DNA of 52,219 nucleotides. It comes from a virus. The DNA is taken from IMG/VR virus record IMGVR_UViG_3300025127_000055, positions 1 to 52,219 of that record, one strand, 5' to 3'. A program made the translations under genes and the position numbers. Shown here piece after piece: positions 16,002 through 28,000 of this stretch; position 1 is the stretch's first letter; every line of letters begins with the position of its first letter. The notes beneath the pieces are model-generated. The model did no database searches. It was not told where the DNA came from and worked only from the letters and a program-made list of their open reading frames with translations.

Positions 16002-19000
16002 TACTCTATTTCAAATGACCTAAGAGCAATTGCTCTAAAATTTTTAAGTCGAGGTGGTTTTGCCTGATTAGTTGATGTCATAACAACTTTAATCATGAAT
16101 GCATTAAATTGTGCAGTATTCTCTGCAGTAAATTTATATTCACTAAAGGTATTACGTTTAGCATTTGGTTTGACAATAGTATCTGGTAATCCGTTTGTAT
16201 TAAATGGAACATAACTTTGTCTAGCACCACTACCATCACTTCTGACTAATTTATAGAAGACTCTAATATCACCTTCTGCTTCTCGATGTCCGTCAAACTG
16301 AACCATCAATGAATTAGAAACAAACTCTAAGTTAATTAGTTTTGTTTCATAAATCGCATTATTTGGATCTGAACCTGGAATTTTTGTTCGACTATCAGTT
16401 TCAAAATCATCAACTTTATCATCAACTAGATTACTAAGTAATATCGCATTAGCTGTATCTAAATTAATCATTGGAGATACATCCTTATTATTAGTTGAAA
16501 GTGTTAATTCAAGGAAAAGTGATTTGTTATTATCAAGTAAATGATATTCATTTGCTCCAGATGCTACAATTCTTGGAGTGTCAAAGTAATTAATTTTATT
16601 CAATGCAACATTCTCATAACCCATATCGTTAAATGAGGGTTCATTTCCACTTAAACTTGTTCCAGAAGTTGTTTTAATTCTAGCAGAAATATTTGTCCCA
16701 CTAGGTGTAATTGATGTTATTTGTGGATTTATTGCTTCAAAAGGCATGTTTTGAGTCACATGTAAGTCATTTCCACCACCAGCTTTAGTCGTTCTAAATG
16801 AAACTTCAGTTGACGCTGTAGATACTTTTACATGATAACTATCAAATGTTTTTTCTCTAGGATCCATATCATGTCTTTTATTGATTTTTCTTAAAGAAAT
16901 ACCATTAAATTCATACTTAAATACATATGCTTTTGCTTTATGGTCTGATTTTCTACGATCATCAACACCAGCATCTATAGCTCTAGTAATACCTGTTAGA
17001 GTATTACCATTTACACCAGTGTATTTAATTACTTCTTTATCTATCTGAACGAATCCAGGAAAATCTGCAGTTACTGTTTGATCCTCAAAGACATTGAACC
17101 CAGTCGCACTTGCAAGAGATATGATAGTTGTATCGTCATCAATTTTTTGTGTTAATGTTGTTGGTTTAACGTCTGACCTAAATCTTGTAATTCTAAGTTC
17201 ATTTGTATTTGAATGCATTCCATGATTTTTATGTTTAACTCTCATGGTATATCCATCTCTTATAGGATCTGCAATGACAGAAGTTATATCAGCATTAGCA
17301 ATCGTATTTTGACCTCCACCGTTAGGGAAGTGTTTCATGTCTTGACTATCTACAAAATTATTTTTAACATCATCCAAAATGATTACGTTTGTACCACCAA
17401 GTCCAACATGAGACTTCACAACAACTCTAACTCCTGATCCAGTTGAACCAAGAGCATTTAACATTAATAGATCACCAGGTGCATAACCAGAACCACCATT
17501 TTGAATATTAATATTTGCAGCAGTTACTGCACCATTTTGAACTGTGACATTTGCAGTTGCACCTTGACCAAATCCAGTCAAACTTGTAAATCCAATTCCA
17601 GTGTATAATTGAGAAGATCCACTTGTGGGTGTAAGTCCAATACCAGTATTTCCAACCACTGTTAAATTACTACCTGATGCTCCAGTTTTTATTGGGCCTC
17701 CTACAGAAAATACTTTTGCTGTATGATCAAAACTGTTTACTGTTTGTTCAAACTTGTCTCCTTGTGTAAAAACAGTTTGAGTTGTTGCTCCCAAATTAAC
17801 ATTGACTCTTTTTGAGAATGTAGTTACTGTATTTCTTCTTTTAATTCTATGTCTTTTAATTCTAGAGTTGTAAAGTAAAACACTTGATGGGGTATTAGTT
17901 ATAAACTCTGCTTTGTTGAGTACAAATTTAAGATCTTCATATTGACTAGGAGTCCATGTACGATTATTTTGTGATTTAAATAAAGAACCCAAAGTTGGTT
18001 GTGTTGCATTTAATCCTTGAGTTATTAAATCAGTTTCACCCATTCTATTAATAAATGCCAAGTAATTAAGAGTACCAAATGCCATTAATACCATGCAATA
18101 CTCATGTCCACTTTGCAAATAAACAGGTGTCTTAAATTTAAATGATGATGCTAAAGAACCATCATCAGAAATTTTAACATCTTTTGATTTTATTTTAGTT
18201 TCACCAAATGGGACAACTGTTGAGGTTGGAACACCATCTCTCATTGTTCTTATTTGAATAGTCACTGGGACTTTTTTATCTTTTGTTTTAAAGAATAAGT
18301 CACCACCAGTTATAAAAATACCATTTTCATAAGTATCAGACTCTACAAAAAATGATTGTGCCAATGGATCACTATCTTCAACTTCAACATTTGTTCGAAT
18401 ATCCACATCAGTTTCAGTTTCAGTTCTGGTTCTATTAAATGTTCGAGAAACATCCTTTCTTCCAACTTCTTTTCTCTCTATTTGTGGTTGTTTTATTGAT
18501 AGAGTTTGTTCTTGTGTATTTGTTTGATATCCACTAGCAAAGTATTCTGCCTCTGCTGAACTAGAACCAGGATCTAATATAGCTGCATTTCCAGCATCAG
18601 TGGTTATTCTAATTGTATTATTTCCAGTTGTAAATACAGGATTACTTGAAATTTTAGGATCAGGAACATGTAAAGAGAAAATTAAATCTCCTTGTTCATC
18701 ACTAACTAATGCTGGAGTTCCTACAGTTGCTTCTGCAGATCCATCCTCATTTACAAGTTCCATCCCTTTGAATACGTATCCACTATTTTCAACATTATTT
18801 TCTAATGATAAATCAGCAGTATCGATGTTTAATACTTCACTAGTGCTTGAGTATGCTGAAGATAATGTTGTAATCGGATATGCCAAATTCGTGAGGGTTT
18901 CGGTTGGATCATTATAAGGCCCTTCTTTATGATTTGGTGTTGCCACCCTAAATTTAATTTCAGGAATTGAAGTTGTTTCATTAGACTGAGATATACTTTC

Positions 19001-22000
19001 AACAATATCATTAACTGCAAAAGTTCCTTTTACCATTTTAATTGGAAGGAATTTAGGAACTGCATAAGGTGTCAAATCAGTATTTTCCATGAAAACATAA
19101 AACCTTGTATTTGGTTTTACTCTCTGAGCAAAAACTTCAATATTTCGAGATCTTACATTGTAAGAAACATTCATACTTACAACTTTAGTTCCCAAATCTA
19201 TAACTTGCTCACTAGCAGACAACTCCAAACCAAATTCTCTTTCGACACCACTTTCTTCAAATGTTTGTCTTATTGTGTTTCTAACATCTGTAGTGGTAGT
19301 TGTAGTTGTAGTTGTTGTATCTCCTCTCCTTTGAACATCAGTGTCAACATCTCTACGTAAAATTTCCCTACCAATAACATCCTCATCAACTAAAGTAGCA
19401 CTATCTCTACCATTCCAAGTAGTTTCATGAGAGTTCCAAAAACTGGATGCCATTCCACCATTCTCATCATCAACTCCTAATAGATCTGCTATACCATCAA
19501 AAACACTATCAACTTGAATATTTTGGGAAGGTAATACTGTCTCTTCAATCCAAAAATCTGAACTTGGTGTTAATTCAATTAATCCAACAAACGTAGTGAC
19601 AAGAAATGGATTTAAATTTTCAACTCTAGTTGCATTTTGTTGATTTATGAATGGAACTTCTGTATAACTTAAGGTTAGAGCAGGCCCTCCTCTTGTAATG
19701 TTAGAATCATCAAAATCGTTGGTAAACTTATAATCAGTAGTTATTGGATTTCGAGATGAACTATTTGTTTCAAAAACTAATGAAATATTTCTTTCTGTAG
19801 ATCTTGGCCTACACTCTCCTCTCACTATATCAATATCAAAATTCGATTCACCTTTTAAGTTATGTGTTTTGTGACTTTGAAAATTATCTACATAAAAACC
19901 AGACTTAAATTTATCTAACCCAGTATTTGGATCTTTTACTGACAAGTTTTTAGTATCACTTTCAAGTAAAGATAAAGTTGTGTAATTTTCTAAATTTTTA
20001 ATTCTACTTTCAAGACTACCAATGTCCCTCATTGTATATCTTTTATGTGGAACAGTTTTAGTAATTATTTTAGATGCATTACGAACATATGGTGGATATG
20101 AAATTGTTGCGACTTGGAAAGCCCCTTCATCATGAAGAGGTGCTTTAGGGATTCTTGATGGTTTACCCTCTTTTAGAGTAAATTTTCCATCTTTTGATAG
20201 GTATAATCTATCAACCCTTCCCAAATAGTAAGAATAATCAACAACAACAGTTTTGTTTGTAACTACTGTCTCAGAATTTGATGTTGAAAAGTTTCTAGAT
20301 GCATATGAAAACGGAGAATTGCTACTTGATGTGTATGGTGCTACTCTAGGTCTAAAATCAATGTAATCAGAAGCAAAAGAATCAAAAACAAATGGTATGT
20401 CCGTTGAATAATCAAGAGTGTTATAACTGTTTACTGTCTCAATATTACCCATTGACTCGTCATTAACAAGACGATCAAAAATAACTCTTATTTTACGAGT
20501 TGGTTTTTCAGCATCTGAATTTCTTACGAGTCTTGCATAATCAACAAAATCATCTCTATGACCACTATCTAAAGTAAAACTATCAAGTATATTTGTATCT
20601 CCAATAACTATATCAGATATTCTGGCTATAATCCCAGAGGTCATGAGAGAAATACTTTCCTCCAATTGGAATGTATTTTCGTTTTCATAAACAAAAGACA
20701 ACTGAGTCGCTCCTACGACCACTACACGAGCAACTGCACCTGATGTGGCACCAATAAATTGTTCACCAACTAGCACGTTACTCGTAAATGTATCACTTTG
20801 CTCATCAACACTTATTACTGGCAATTCTGGATCATTTGTATCATTTGATTCTAAAACTGCTAAAACACGAGTTGCTTCTGGGAAGTTCAATGATATTTCT
20901 TCGTCTTGAACTCTTGTTCCATAAACTTGACTGAAAGATAATCCATCATTTAAAGATGTTGATCCAATACCAGATCCTGACAATTCGGATTTACTAACAA
21001 TTAAATTTTCACATCTTGTGATGGTTTTTTGTTTTGAAACTAATTTGCTTCTTCTCACTGCAACAGTTAAAGTTGCAGATCCGTTTGGTAATCCAGAAAT
21101 TGTAACTGTCTTAAGATTAGCAGAAACAGTTACCTGTGGTTCAAAAAGAGTTATTGGATTATCATTTACATCTAAAACATAATTATCAACACTAAACAAT
21201 TCAAAAAATAATTCACTTGTATCTCCACCAAGTGCACTAATGTTAAAAACAGCAGAACTTCCTGATACTGTTGCTGTAAATTGTTTTCTAGTAATATAAG
21301 AACTATCTAAGACATTCATGGATGCTACATAATCATTTGCTAGTTTAACTCTTAAACCAGGATTATCAGACTCATTTAAAGTTGAAACTACAACATTTAC
21401 ACCAGATAATGGGTTAGTTCCTGATGTATTAGTAATACCACCTACACAAACTCCACTTACATTTGCAACTGCTGCAATAGTTACATTGTTTTGAGTGACA
21501 TCTGTAACTCTGTTAAAAGTAGGATCTGTTTGTCCTACTGTTCCGTATGAAATAATATCACCAATCTTTACTTGACTTCTAAAATCAGCAACTTGAGGTG
21601 ATGCTAATGTATTACCACCAGTGATATTAAATTCAATACTTTCAGGAAATACTTTCTTTTTAGTGTTTAAGACTGTGTTTGCAGCAAATGTTGTATTTCC
21701 AGATCCAACACCTCCAATTGAACCAGTGGTACTATGAACTGCTTTGATAGATTCGATATCATTATCTACTATTTCTGTAATATTATTTCCAGAGTCAATT
21801 CCATTAATAATTAATGGTTCATTAACTTGAAATGTTCCATTTACATCACGGAGAGTTACTGATGTTCCTCCACTCACTGCAGCAACTGCATATCCAGCTG
21901 ATCCACTATACTTACCTTTTACGTAGGAATCTGCAGCAATTGTAGTATCGTTTGATACTGTAAGAACTGTATAAAGTTGAATATCATAAACTTTTAAATC

Positions 22001-23377
22001 AAATACAGTAACTCCGATACCTGCGGCCGCCTTTTGATTAAAATCAAAAACTCTTGCATCTCCAATAATTGTTCCAGTAGTGGAAAATTTATTGACAGTT
22101 AATCTTTGATCAACTAATTTTATTTTTGCATCATTACTAAATCCTGTAGTTGGTGTTCCTTTTACATTAGTAATTTTTATTGATGTTCCAACTCGAATTG
22201 GAACACTTTGGTTTTCAAGTAACTTAGTAGTTCTTGGTTTTAAGATGTCTAAAGATGTTGTTGATATTTTATCAATTTCATAACCTCGAACAAATGCCTT
22301 TCCAGCTGAAATTTGCAAACAAATAGAATCTTCACCAGGAGCATTCCCATTTGAGGTTTGCTGATTATTAAAATATATTCCTCGATTACCAATTCTATCA
22401 TTCAAAGATTCTCTTACCTCAAGAGAAAAAGGTCTTACATAATAATCACCAGATTCATCGTAAGTTCTTCTTGCTAATTCTTCTGCAAATATATTATATT
22501 CAGTTTTTGTTACTATTTCTTCAACTCTTCCATTTTCAACTCTAAGAAGTTCAACAAAATTAGTATCGTCGTTATCTGTTAAAGATTTTTTATGTAATCT
22601 TGTTGATAATTTAAATCTATCAGCACCAGGTGCAGATTCATTTGAAAATCCTTTAGCATTATCATATAGATCAGAATTTACTAATGATGGACTTACAACT
22701 TCTTCTTTTAGTAAAAATCCAGCTCTGTAACTTGGTGTATTTGAATATTGGTCTAGGATTATTGTAGAAGTTACATTCTTAACAAAAAATCCTCGAATGA
22801 AAAAGACACCCTCACTCACTGAAATCGCAGATCCTGTGGATGTAGAATTGGAAACAACACATCTTGCAAATTGTCCATTTTCTGCAATGCTTGTATTTGC
22901 ATAGTTTATACTAGAAAGAGTTATGAGGTTTTCACCATCAGCAAAAATTTTTGTCTCTCCATCAGTTCCCGATTTTGTATATTTAATGTATAGGGTATCA
23001 AATCCATCAATCGATTCGGAAGATGTTAACCTATTAACCACAGTCGCTTCAACACCTGTTGTCTCACCCTTTATTTCTATTTTATTATCTGCTAGAATAT
23101 TTGTATAACTACTAACTGGAACATTTAGGAAATTTGGATCTATTTTAACTGCTGTATACTCTGGATCATATGTAACTCCACCAGGAATAACCATTGAACC
23201 TTCTTTAAAAAAGTGTTGTCCAAACTTTTCAACTTGATCTTGAAGAATCGTTTGTAGAGTTGTTAATTCCCTAGCTTGAATTGGAAATCCTGGTTTGAAT
23301 AAAACTTTGTGATAGTTTTTACTATCAACAAAATCATCAAAATATGGGGAAACGTTTAAATTAGTATTTTGTGGCAT
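16001..23377 (-). CDS. Giant DUF4815-type baseplate/tail-fibre protein (2458 aa)
   Basis: 2458 aa. The N-terminal about 250 residues (NVSPYFDDFVDSKNYHKVLF, then KPGFPIQARELTTLQTILQD) are the DUF4815 domain of large marine T4-like phage structural proteins. It occupies the place of T4 gp9-gp12, so a baseplate-periphery or adhesin role is likely. Parts: DUF4815 front; long beta-rich middle; Thr/Arg-rich linker near residue 1380 with TTTTTTTTTT; GQGATANVTV and NGGSGYAPGDLL repeat around residues 1940-1970; FVQIDKEVIKYTGVNGNTLT module near 2090; and a conserved C-terminal sandwich (LVRSDGSGARQSYVPFNTNG). No catalytic motif seen. Translated right after gp8 (4-bp gap). Confidence 0.85.
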   Translation of the reverse strand: MPQNTNLNVSPYFDDFVDSKNYHKVLFKPGFPIQARELTTLQTILQDQVEKFGQHFFKEGSMVIPGGVTYDPEYTAVKIDPNFLNVPVSSYTNILADNKIEIKGETTGVEATVVNRLTSSESIDGFDTLYIKYTKSGTDGETKIFADGENLITLSSINYANTSIAENGQFARCVVSNSTSTGSAISVSEGVFFIRGFFVKNVTSTIILDQYSNTPSYRAGFLLKEEVVSPSLVNSDLYDNAKGFSNESAPGADRFKLSTRLHKKSLTDNDDTNFVELLRVENGRVEEIVTKTEYNIFAEELARRTYDESGDYYVRPFSLEVRESLNDRIGNRGIYFNNQQTSNGNAPGEDSICLQISAGKAFVRGYEIDKISTTSLDILKPRTTKLLENQSVPIRVGTSIKITNVKGTPTTGFSNDAKIKLVDQRLTVNKFSTTGTIIGDARVFDFNQKAAAGIGVTVFDLKVYDIQLYTVLTVSNDTTIAADSYVKGKYSGSAGYAVAAVSGGTSVTLRDVNGTFQVNEPLIINGIDSGNNITEIVDNDIESIKAVHSTTGSIGGVGSGNTTFAANTVLNTKKKVFPESIEFNITGGNTLASPQVADFRSQVKIGDIISYGTVGQTDPTFNRVTDVTQNNVTIAAVANVSGVCVGGITNTSGTNPLSGVNVVVSTLNESDNPGLRVKLANDYVASMNVLDSSYITRKQFTATVSGSSAVFNISALGGDTSELFFELFSVDNYVLDVNDNPITLFEPQVTVSANLKTVTISGLPNGSATLTVAVRRSKLVSKQKTITRCENLIVSKSELSGSGIGSTSLNDGLSFSQVYGTRVQDEEISLNFPEATRVLAVLESNDTNDPELPVISVDEQSDTFTSNVLVGEQFIGATSGAVARVVVVGATQLSFVYENENTFQLEESISLMTSGIIARISDIVIGDTNILDSFTLDSGHRDDFVDYARLVRNSDAEKPTRKIRVIFDRLVNDESMGNIETVNSYNTLDYSTDIPFVFDSFASDYIDFRPRVAPYTSSSNSPFSYASRNFSTSNSETVVTNKTVVVDYSYYLGRVDRLYLSKDGKFTLKEGKPSRIPKAPLHDEGAFQVATISYPPYVRNASKIITKTVPHKRYTMRDIGSLESRIKNLENYTTLSLLESDTKNLSVKDPNTGLDKFKSGFYVDNFQSHKTHNLKGESNFDIDIVRGECRPRSTERNISLVFETNSSSRNPITTDYKFTNDFDDSNITRGGPALTLSYTEVPFINQQNATRVENLNPFLVTTFVGLIELTPSSDFWIEETVLPSQNIQVDSVFDGIADLLGVDDENGGMASSFWNSHETTWNGRDSATLVDEDVIGREILRRDVDTDVQRRGDTTTTTTTTTTDVRNTIRQTFEESGVEREFGLELSASEQVIDLGTKVVSMNVSYNVRSRNIEVFAQRVKPNTRFYVFMENTDLTPYAVPKFLPIKMVKGTFAVNDIVESISQSNETTSIPEIKFRVATPNHKEGPYNDPTETLTNLAYPITTLSSAYSSTSEVLNIDTADLSLENNVENSGYVFKGMELVNEDGSAEATVGTPALVSDEQGDLIFSLHVPDPKISSNPVFTTGNNTIRITTDAGNAAILDPGSSSAEAEYFASGYQTNTQEQTLSIKQPQIERKEVGRKDVSRTFNRTRTETETDVDIRTNVEVEDSDPLAQSFFVESDTYENGIFITGGDLFFKTKDKKVPVTIQIRTMRDGVPTSTVVPFGETKIKSKDVKISDDGSLASSFKFKTPVYLQSGHEYCMVLMAFGTLNYLAFINRMGETDLITQGLNATQPTLGSLFKSQNNRTWTPSQYEDLKFVLNKAEFITNTPSSVLLYNSRIKRHRIKRRNTVTTFSKRVNVNLGATTQTVFTQGDKFEQTVNSFDHTAKVFSVGGPIKTGASGSNLTVVGNTGIGLTPTSGSSQLYTGIGFTSLTGFGQGATANVTVQNGAVTAANINIQNGGSGYAPGDLLMLNALGSTGSGVRVVVKSHVGLGGTNVIILDDVKNNFVDSQDMKHFPNGGGQNTIANADITSVIADPIRDGYTMRVKHKNHGMHSNTNELRITRFRSDVKPTTLTQKIDDDTTIISLASATGFNVFEDQTVTADFPGFVQIDKEVIKYTGVNGNTLTGITRAIDAGVDDRRKSDHKAKAYVFKYEFNGISLRKINKRHDMDPREKTFDSYHVKVSTASTEVSFRTTKAGGGNDLHVTQNMPFEAINPQITSITPSGTNISARIKTTSGTSLSGNEPSFNDMGYENVALNKINYFDTPRIVASGANEYHLLDNNKSLFLELTLSTNNKDVSPMINLDTANAILLSNLVDDKVDDFETDSRTKIPGSDPNNAIYETKLINLEFVSNSLMVQFDGHREAEGDIRVFYKLVRSDGSGARQSYVPFNTNGLPDTIVKPNAKRNTFSEYKFTAENTAQFNAFMIKVVMTSTNQAKPPRLKNFRAIALRSFEIE

Positions 23378-23381
23378 CTTT

Positions 23382-24971
23382 TTAGAACTCTATTACGATT
23401 TTTACCTCTTCCTTTTGTGAAGGGGTTCTTGTTACTGGTGCTCGATTATCAACATAGATGATATCCCCAGAATATTTTTTAACATCTGGATTTGCTTTTC
23501 CACTAACAAATGTTTGACCTAAACTTTGATTTTTTCCAGTTGATATGGTAACAGAATCACCATTAAAAGTTGTGTCAACGGTTGCATTTTCTGGACTTCC
23601 TCCAGTAATTACAATGCTTTGACCCACAAAATCAAGTTTTTTGTAAGAATATTGTGAAAGTGTTGAAAATCCGACTGGTTGATAATATCTCAATACTCCA
23701 GTATCTGAATCCCAAGAAGCAACATAACCTACTGCAGTAGATCCAAGTCCAACTGTTTGAGTAATTAATGAATTAGTTGTATATGTTATATCTGATAGTG
23801 CTGTGCTACCAGTAGATTTCAACTTTAATGCACTCAAATTAGTTGCAGTCGTATTATTTAGAAGGTCAGTTCCACTAAATTGAAGAGGATTTTTAACTAT
23901 ACCAACACGAGAAAAGTCATTACCAATGACATAATCTGGAGCATCGTCAACATTGTTGTCATACTTAGAATATACCATTACCCTAAGTCCACCTAATTCA
24001 CGATATATGTCAGCACCATGACCTCCTTTTGGTGGGATTACTACTTCAAAATTAACACCACTTCCTGCATTAAGACTTTTTCCTCCATATGTTCCTGTTT
24101 CAAATCTAACAGAAGCATAAGTGAATCCAGTCCCACCAACAACACTCTCTACACTTTCTACTGATCCTCCAGCTACATTTATTGTTATTGTCCCACCACT
24201 TCCATCTCCAATAATTGGTATATTTGCAATTGTTCCATTAAGAGAACCATCCACCTCAACTCCAGAACCAGAATTTGTAACGACTACAGTTTCAATTTTT
24301 CCATCAACTGCAGCATTTTTCACAGATGAAGTTGAAGCATCACCCCATTTTTGTGGGAGTGGTATGAATTTTGTAGTTGCAAACTTAACTATATCTGATG
24401 GTGTAATGCTATAAAGATATTTCCACAAATAACCATCAGACCCATTACCAGCCACTTGAGGAGAGTTATTAGTATGTGTAGGTTCAAATAAAGATTTTTG
24501 TCCACTGGAGTTAGTTGAGTTCGTTCCATTGTTAATACAAAGATATACTTTAAATTCAGAAGTAACAACGTAATAAGTTGATCCATAAAGAGATGTGGAT
24601 GAACTATTCGGTGTTAAATTTTTATCAGTGTAACTATTTTTAGCAGAATAGTTATTTCTATACATCTCATATACCGTTCCTGATTGCCAATCCACTCTTG
24701 GAACAACTATCCTAACATCATTTGAAGTTATTTTCTTCAAAAATAGCATACTATCATAGTAAAAACTTTCTTGAGCGAAAGAATCTACTGGAGCTGGAGT
24801 TTCAGAACCCCAGTTAGGATCTCCATAATTCTTAATGTTTATATTCTGTGGATTTGGGTGTGCTAAAAACGTATAATAATTATTATTTCCAGACGTGCCA
24901 ATACCTACGAAACTATCTACAAAAGTTTGTGCGTTTAATATTCGATATTGGTCAGTGATTATTGCAGGCAT
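23382..24971 (-). CDS. 8: Baseplate wedge protein gp8 with insertion
   Basis: 529 aa against 334 in T4 gp8, part of the baseplate wedge. Conserved T4 features: N-terminal VRIVVPRVDWQSGTVYEMYR (T4 AVIPRRDWGDTRYP), GSDGYLWKYLYSITPSDIVK (T4 GDGYVWEYLFEIPP), FIPLPQKWG, and the end KKYSGDIIYVDNRAPVTRTP ... EEVKIVIEF (T4 SGEMIYMENRPPI... EEINILFTF). About 200 additional residues in the middle (about 215-420) contain GSG repeats (NSGSGVEVDGSLNG, VGGTGFTYASVRFE) related to those in gp14. Preceded by a late promoter at 24991-24998. Confidence 0.94.
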   Translation of the reverse strand: MPAIITDQYRILNAQTFVDSFVGIGTSGNNNYYTFLAHPNPQNINIKNYGDPNWGSETPAPVDSFAQESFYYDSMLFLKKITSNDVRIVVPRVDWQSGTVYEMYRNNYSAKNSYTDKNLTPNSSSTSLYGSTYYVVTSEFKVYLCINNGTNSTNSSGQKSLFEPTHTNNSPQVAGNGSDGYLWKYLYSITPSDIVKFATTKFIPLPQKWGDASTSSVKNAAVDGKIETVVVTNSGSGVEVDGSLNGTIANIPIIGDGSGGTITINVAGGSVESVESVVGGTGFTYASVRFETGTYGGKSLNAGSGVNFEVVIPPKGGHGADIYRELGGLRVMVYSKYDNNVDDAPDYVIGNDFSRVGIVKNPLQFSGTDLLNNTTATNLSALKLKSTGSTALSDITYTTNSLITQTVGLGSTAVGYVASWDSDTGVLRYYQPVGFSTLSQYSYKKLDFVGQSIVITGGSPENATVDTTFNGDSVTISTGKNQSLGQTFVSGKANPDVKKYSGDIIYVDNRAPVTRTPSQKEEVKIVIEF

Positions 24972-24990
24972 TGATACTTACATTTTTGAT

Positions 24991-24998
24991 TATTTATA
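24991..24998 (-). promoter_or_regulatory. T4-type late promoter for gene 8
   Basis: Minus-strand TATAAATA, 20 bp upstream of the gp8 ATG, in the 31-bp gap after the gp7-like stop. Confidence 0.8.
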
Positions 24999-25002
24999 CC
25001 TG

Positions 25003-28000
25003 TTATGTATAAGAAGTTCTCATAGGTAGAGTTCTTATGATTTGAGTTGAAGTTTCTATCCCAAGTAAACCATTCTGATTATGGAAAGTAAACGGTTTTG
25101 AATTTGCACTTCTAGATACATTAATTGAACCCCAACTATAATTTCCAGATTTATAATAAGCAGATAAACCTGCAGTGTTTATACCTGAAATTGAACTCAC
25201 ATTTGCAAAAACTCTTGTCATTGATGATCCAACAGATACAAAATGTGCAGCATAGTATACATTATCTAAGAAACTATTTCCAATACTAACAGTTTCTGGG
25301 CCAGAAGATGTGGTCTTAATTCCAGTGACACCAGATCCTATAAAGGTATTTTTAATTACAAAATAATCACCAGTAGTAATTCCTGATTTTGAAATTTGAT
25401 TTGAACCAGGACTTGGTGAATATATTAATGGATCTGGTTTGATTTCAAAAAATATTGCAGGCCCAGTTGTATTGATTCCAGTTGCACTAAGACCAATTCC
25501 AGTTACAATCCCATAATCACCATTGTAACTAACCTCTTCAATTGTCTCCACAACAGCTGTTGTTCCTAAACCTACTATGTTTATATCATTTTGAGTCTGT
25601 CCTAAATTATCAACTTGTTGGAATAACCAAGTATCTTGAACATAAATTTTAGTATCAGTTGGAGTTATTGACTTTATAATTCCTGTTGTTGGTAATATTT
25701 TTGGTTCTAAGTAATTTCTTTCCTTTGACATACTTTGACCATCAATAATTAAGTCTTCAGTTTGTTTTCTCCACATTGTTGGGCGAGAGAAAGTGCCATC
25801 AGTTGATATACCAACTCCAGAATATGTAGTGGTCTCCACAGTATCTGAAGCAATTAATTCATACACAACTCGATTATCTTGTTCTGATTCTCTATCTACA
25901 ATACTTCTAGATTCAGTCCTAACCTTCGAATCCTCATCTATTGTAACTCTGACAAATAAATCAGATCCAGAACCACCAATTGCTGTCTTGATTCCAGCCG
26001 TATATAACGCTCCAGTGTTTATAATAGTCACACCTAAAACTCCCCCATCAGGAGTTATACTGTCAATTTTTAGTTTAGCTAAGTCTACATTTGGATTTTT
26101 CTTTCCTGTTGGGTTTTCTAGAGTTACTCCTGCAGCATCATTTCCCGATTCATCAGATCCTCCTAAAAGTTCAACTTCCTGACCTATTGCAAATCCACTT
26201 CCACCGTTTGTTATAGTAACAGTTTCAATTAAATTGTGAGGTGTTGTTGTTACAATTCCAGAATTGACATTCTCTTCACTATAGTATTGTAATTTTAATT
26301 GATCACCTGGTTTTATTGTTTCATCAACATCTTCTTTTATAAAATCATCACTGGATCCAGTATAAAAATACATTTTAAAGTTACTACCTGCTTTTGGAGC
26401 CTCCCTAAATGTCATTCGTGTTCCTTTTTCAAATTCATAATCTTGACCTGGTTTTTGAAGAATATCGTTGATAAAAATTAAGAAATTATTTTGAAGTATG
26501 ATTCCTGACCCCTCTCTTGCCACTATACTATAGTATTCTTTATCTGTTATGGTTCTAGTAATTAAAAATGATCTCCTAAATCCATTAAATTGTGCACTAA
26601 AATCATCAAGTTCCAATAACTGACCAAAACACCATCCTGCAAATTTATCATGGAATTTATTTTTTACAGTAATATTAAAAGCACTAGTTCCTATTCCAAC
26701 TTGGAAAGGTAATGTTGTCAATTGCAAATTGTCTCCTATTTCATAACCAATACCACGGTCTGACATATCAAAGGATACGATACTACCTCCTGTTCCAACT
26801 ACAACATCAATTTTTGCTCCACTTCCATTACCACCAGAAAGAGGTATATTTTTGTAAGGACTTGGAGGTGCTACTGTAACAAAATTTATTCCAGTAGAAA
26901 TTCCGACTGATGTATATCCAGTGCCAGGATTATTGATAGTTACAGATGTTACTACTCCAGCAGTAACAAAAGCAGAAATTGCTGCACCAACTCCAGTTGT
27001 TGAACTAACTGATACTAATGGATTTGATAGATATCCAGCACCACCACTTGCTATACCAACAGACTGAATTGTTCCACCTGCAGATACAACAGCTGTTAAA
27101 ACTGCTTTTCTTGGAACTTGATATGCACTCCCGATACCAACATCAAATTCATTTATGATTCCACCTTTAGGTAAATCTTTATTTGCAGCAGTTCCAGTAA
27201 AATCAATTGTTTGTCCAGTTCCAACAAGTCTGTAATCTGATTTATTGATATCTCCGACATCTCCATAGAAAGGTTTTTGGAATATATTATTAATTAAAAA
27301 TGCACCAAAACTATTGATAACACCAGATACATCAGTCCCGTTTGATGTCAAATCAAACTTATCTGTAGATCCATCAAATCTATCTGATATATCATCAATA
27401 ATAGCATTAGTATTATAATTTAATCTATAATATGCTCTACCAGAAAACGTGGAGAAAGTGACAATACCAGAACTAGCAGTTGGGCCATATGGTGCTTCAG
27501 AAAAATATATTCTTCCTTCTTTTATTCGATAATCACCTTTAACTACAGTTACTGCTGCACCAACAGTATGTGCTGCAGCCACTGTTCCCATTTCTCCTCT
27601 TACTACATTTAATGAGTTTGTAGACCCAACACCAACTAAATTAACCTTAACTATTTCGTCCTCTATTTTAAGTAATGATTTTCCTGAAATTTCTGATACA
27701 TCATTTAAAAATACTATATTAGTGGATAATCCAACTGCTGTTGATAGACCTACAGAAACAACTGTAGAGAACCCAACAGGACTTTGAATCATATTGTCTA
27801 TACTGATTAAACCTCTAATTGTAGCGTCATCTGGAGGGACTGACACAGTATTTGTATTACCAATACCAATAACATTGGTAAATGTAACTGCAAGTCCAGC
27901 AGAAGCAAAACTAGCAGCAATAGCCACTTGAATAGTATCAGAGTCTACTTTGATTGCAAAAATTTCTGATGGCAATAAAGTTGTTGCAGCAACACCTGTA

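Noticed and set aside
13735-24971. T4 gp9, gp10, gp11, gp12 and wac homologues
   Set aside because: None of the proteins in this interval shows recognisable similarity to them; only position suggests equivalence, so no symbols were given.
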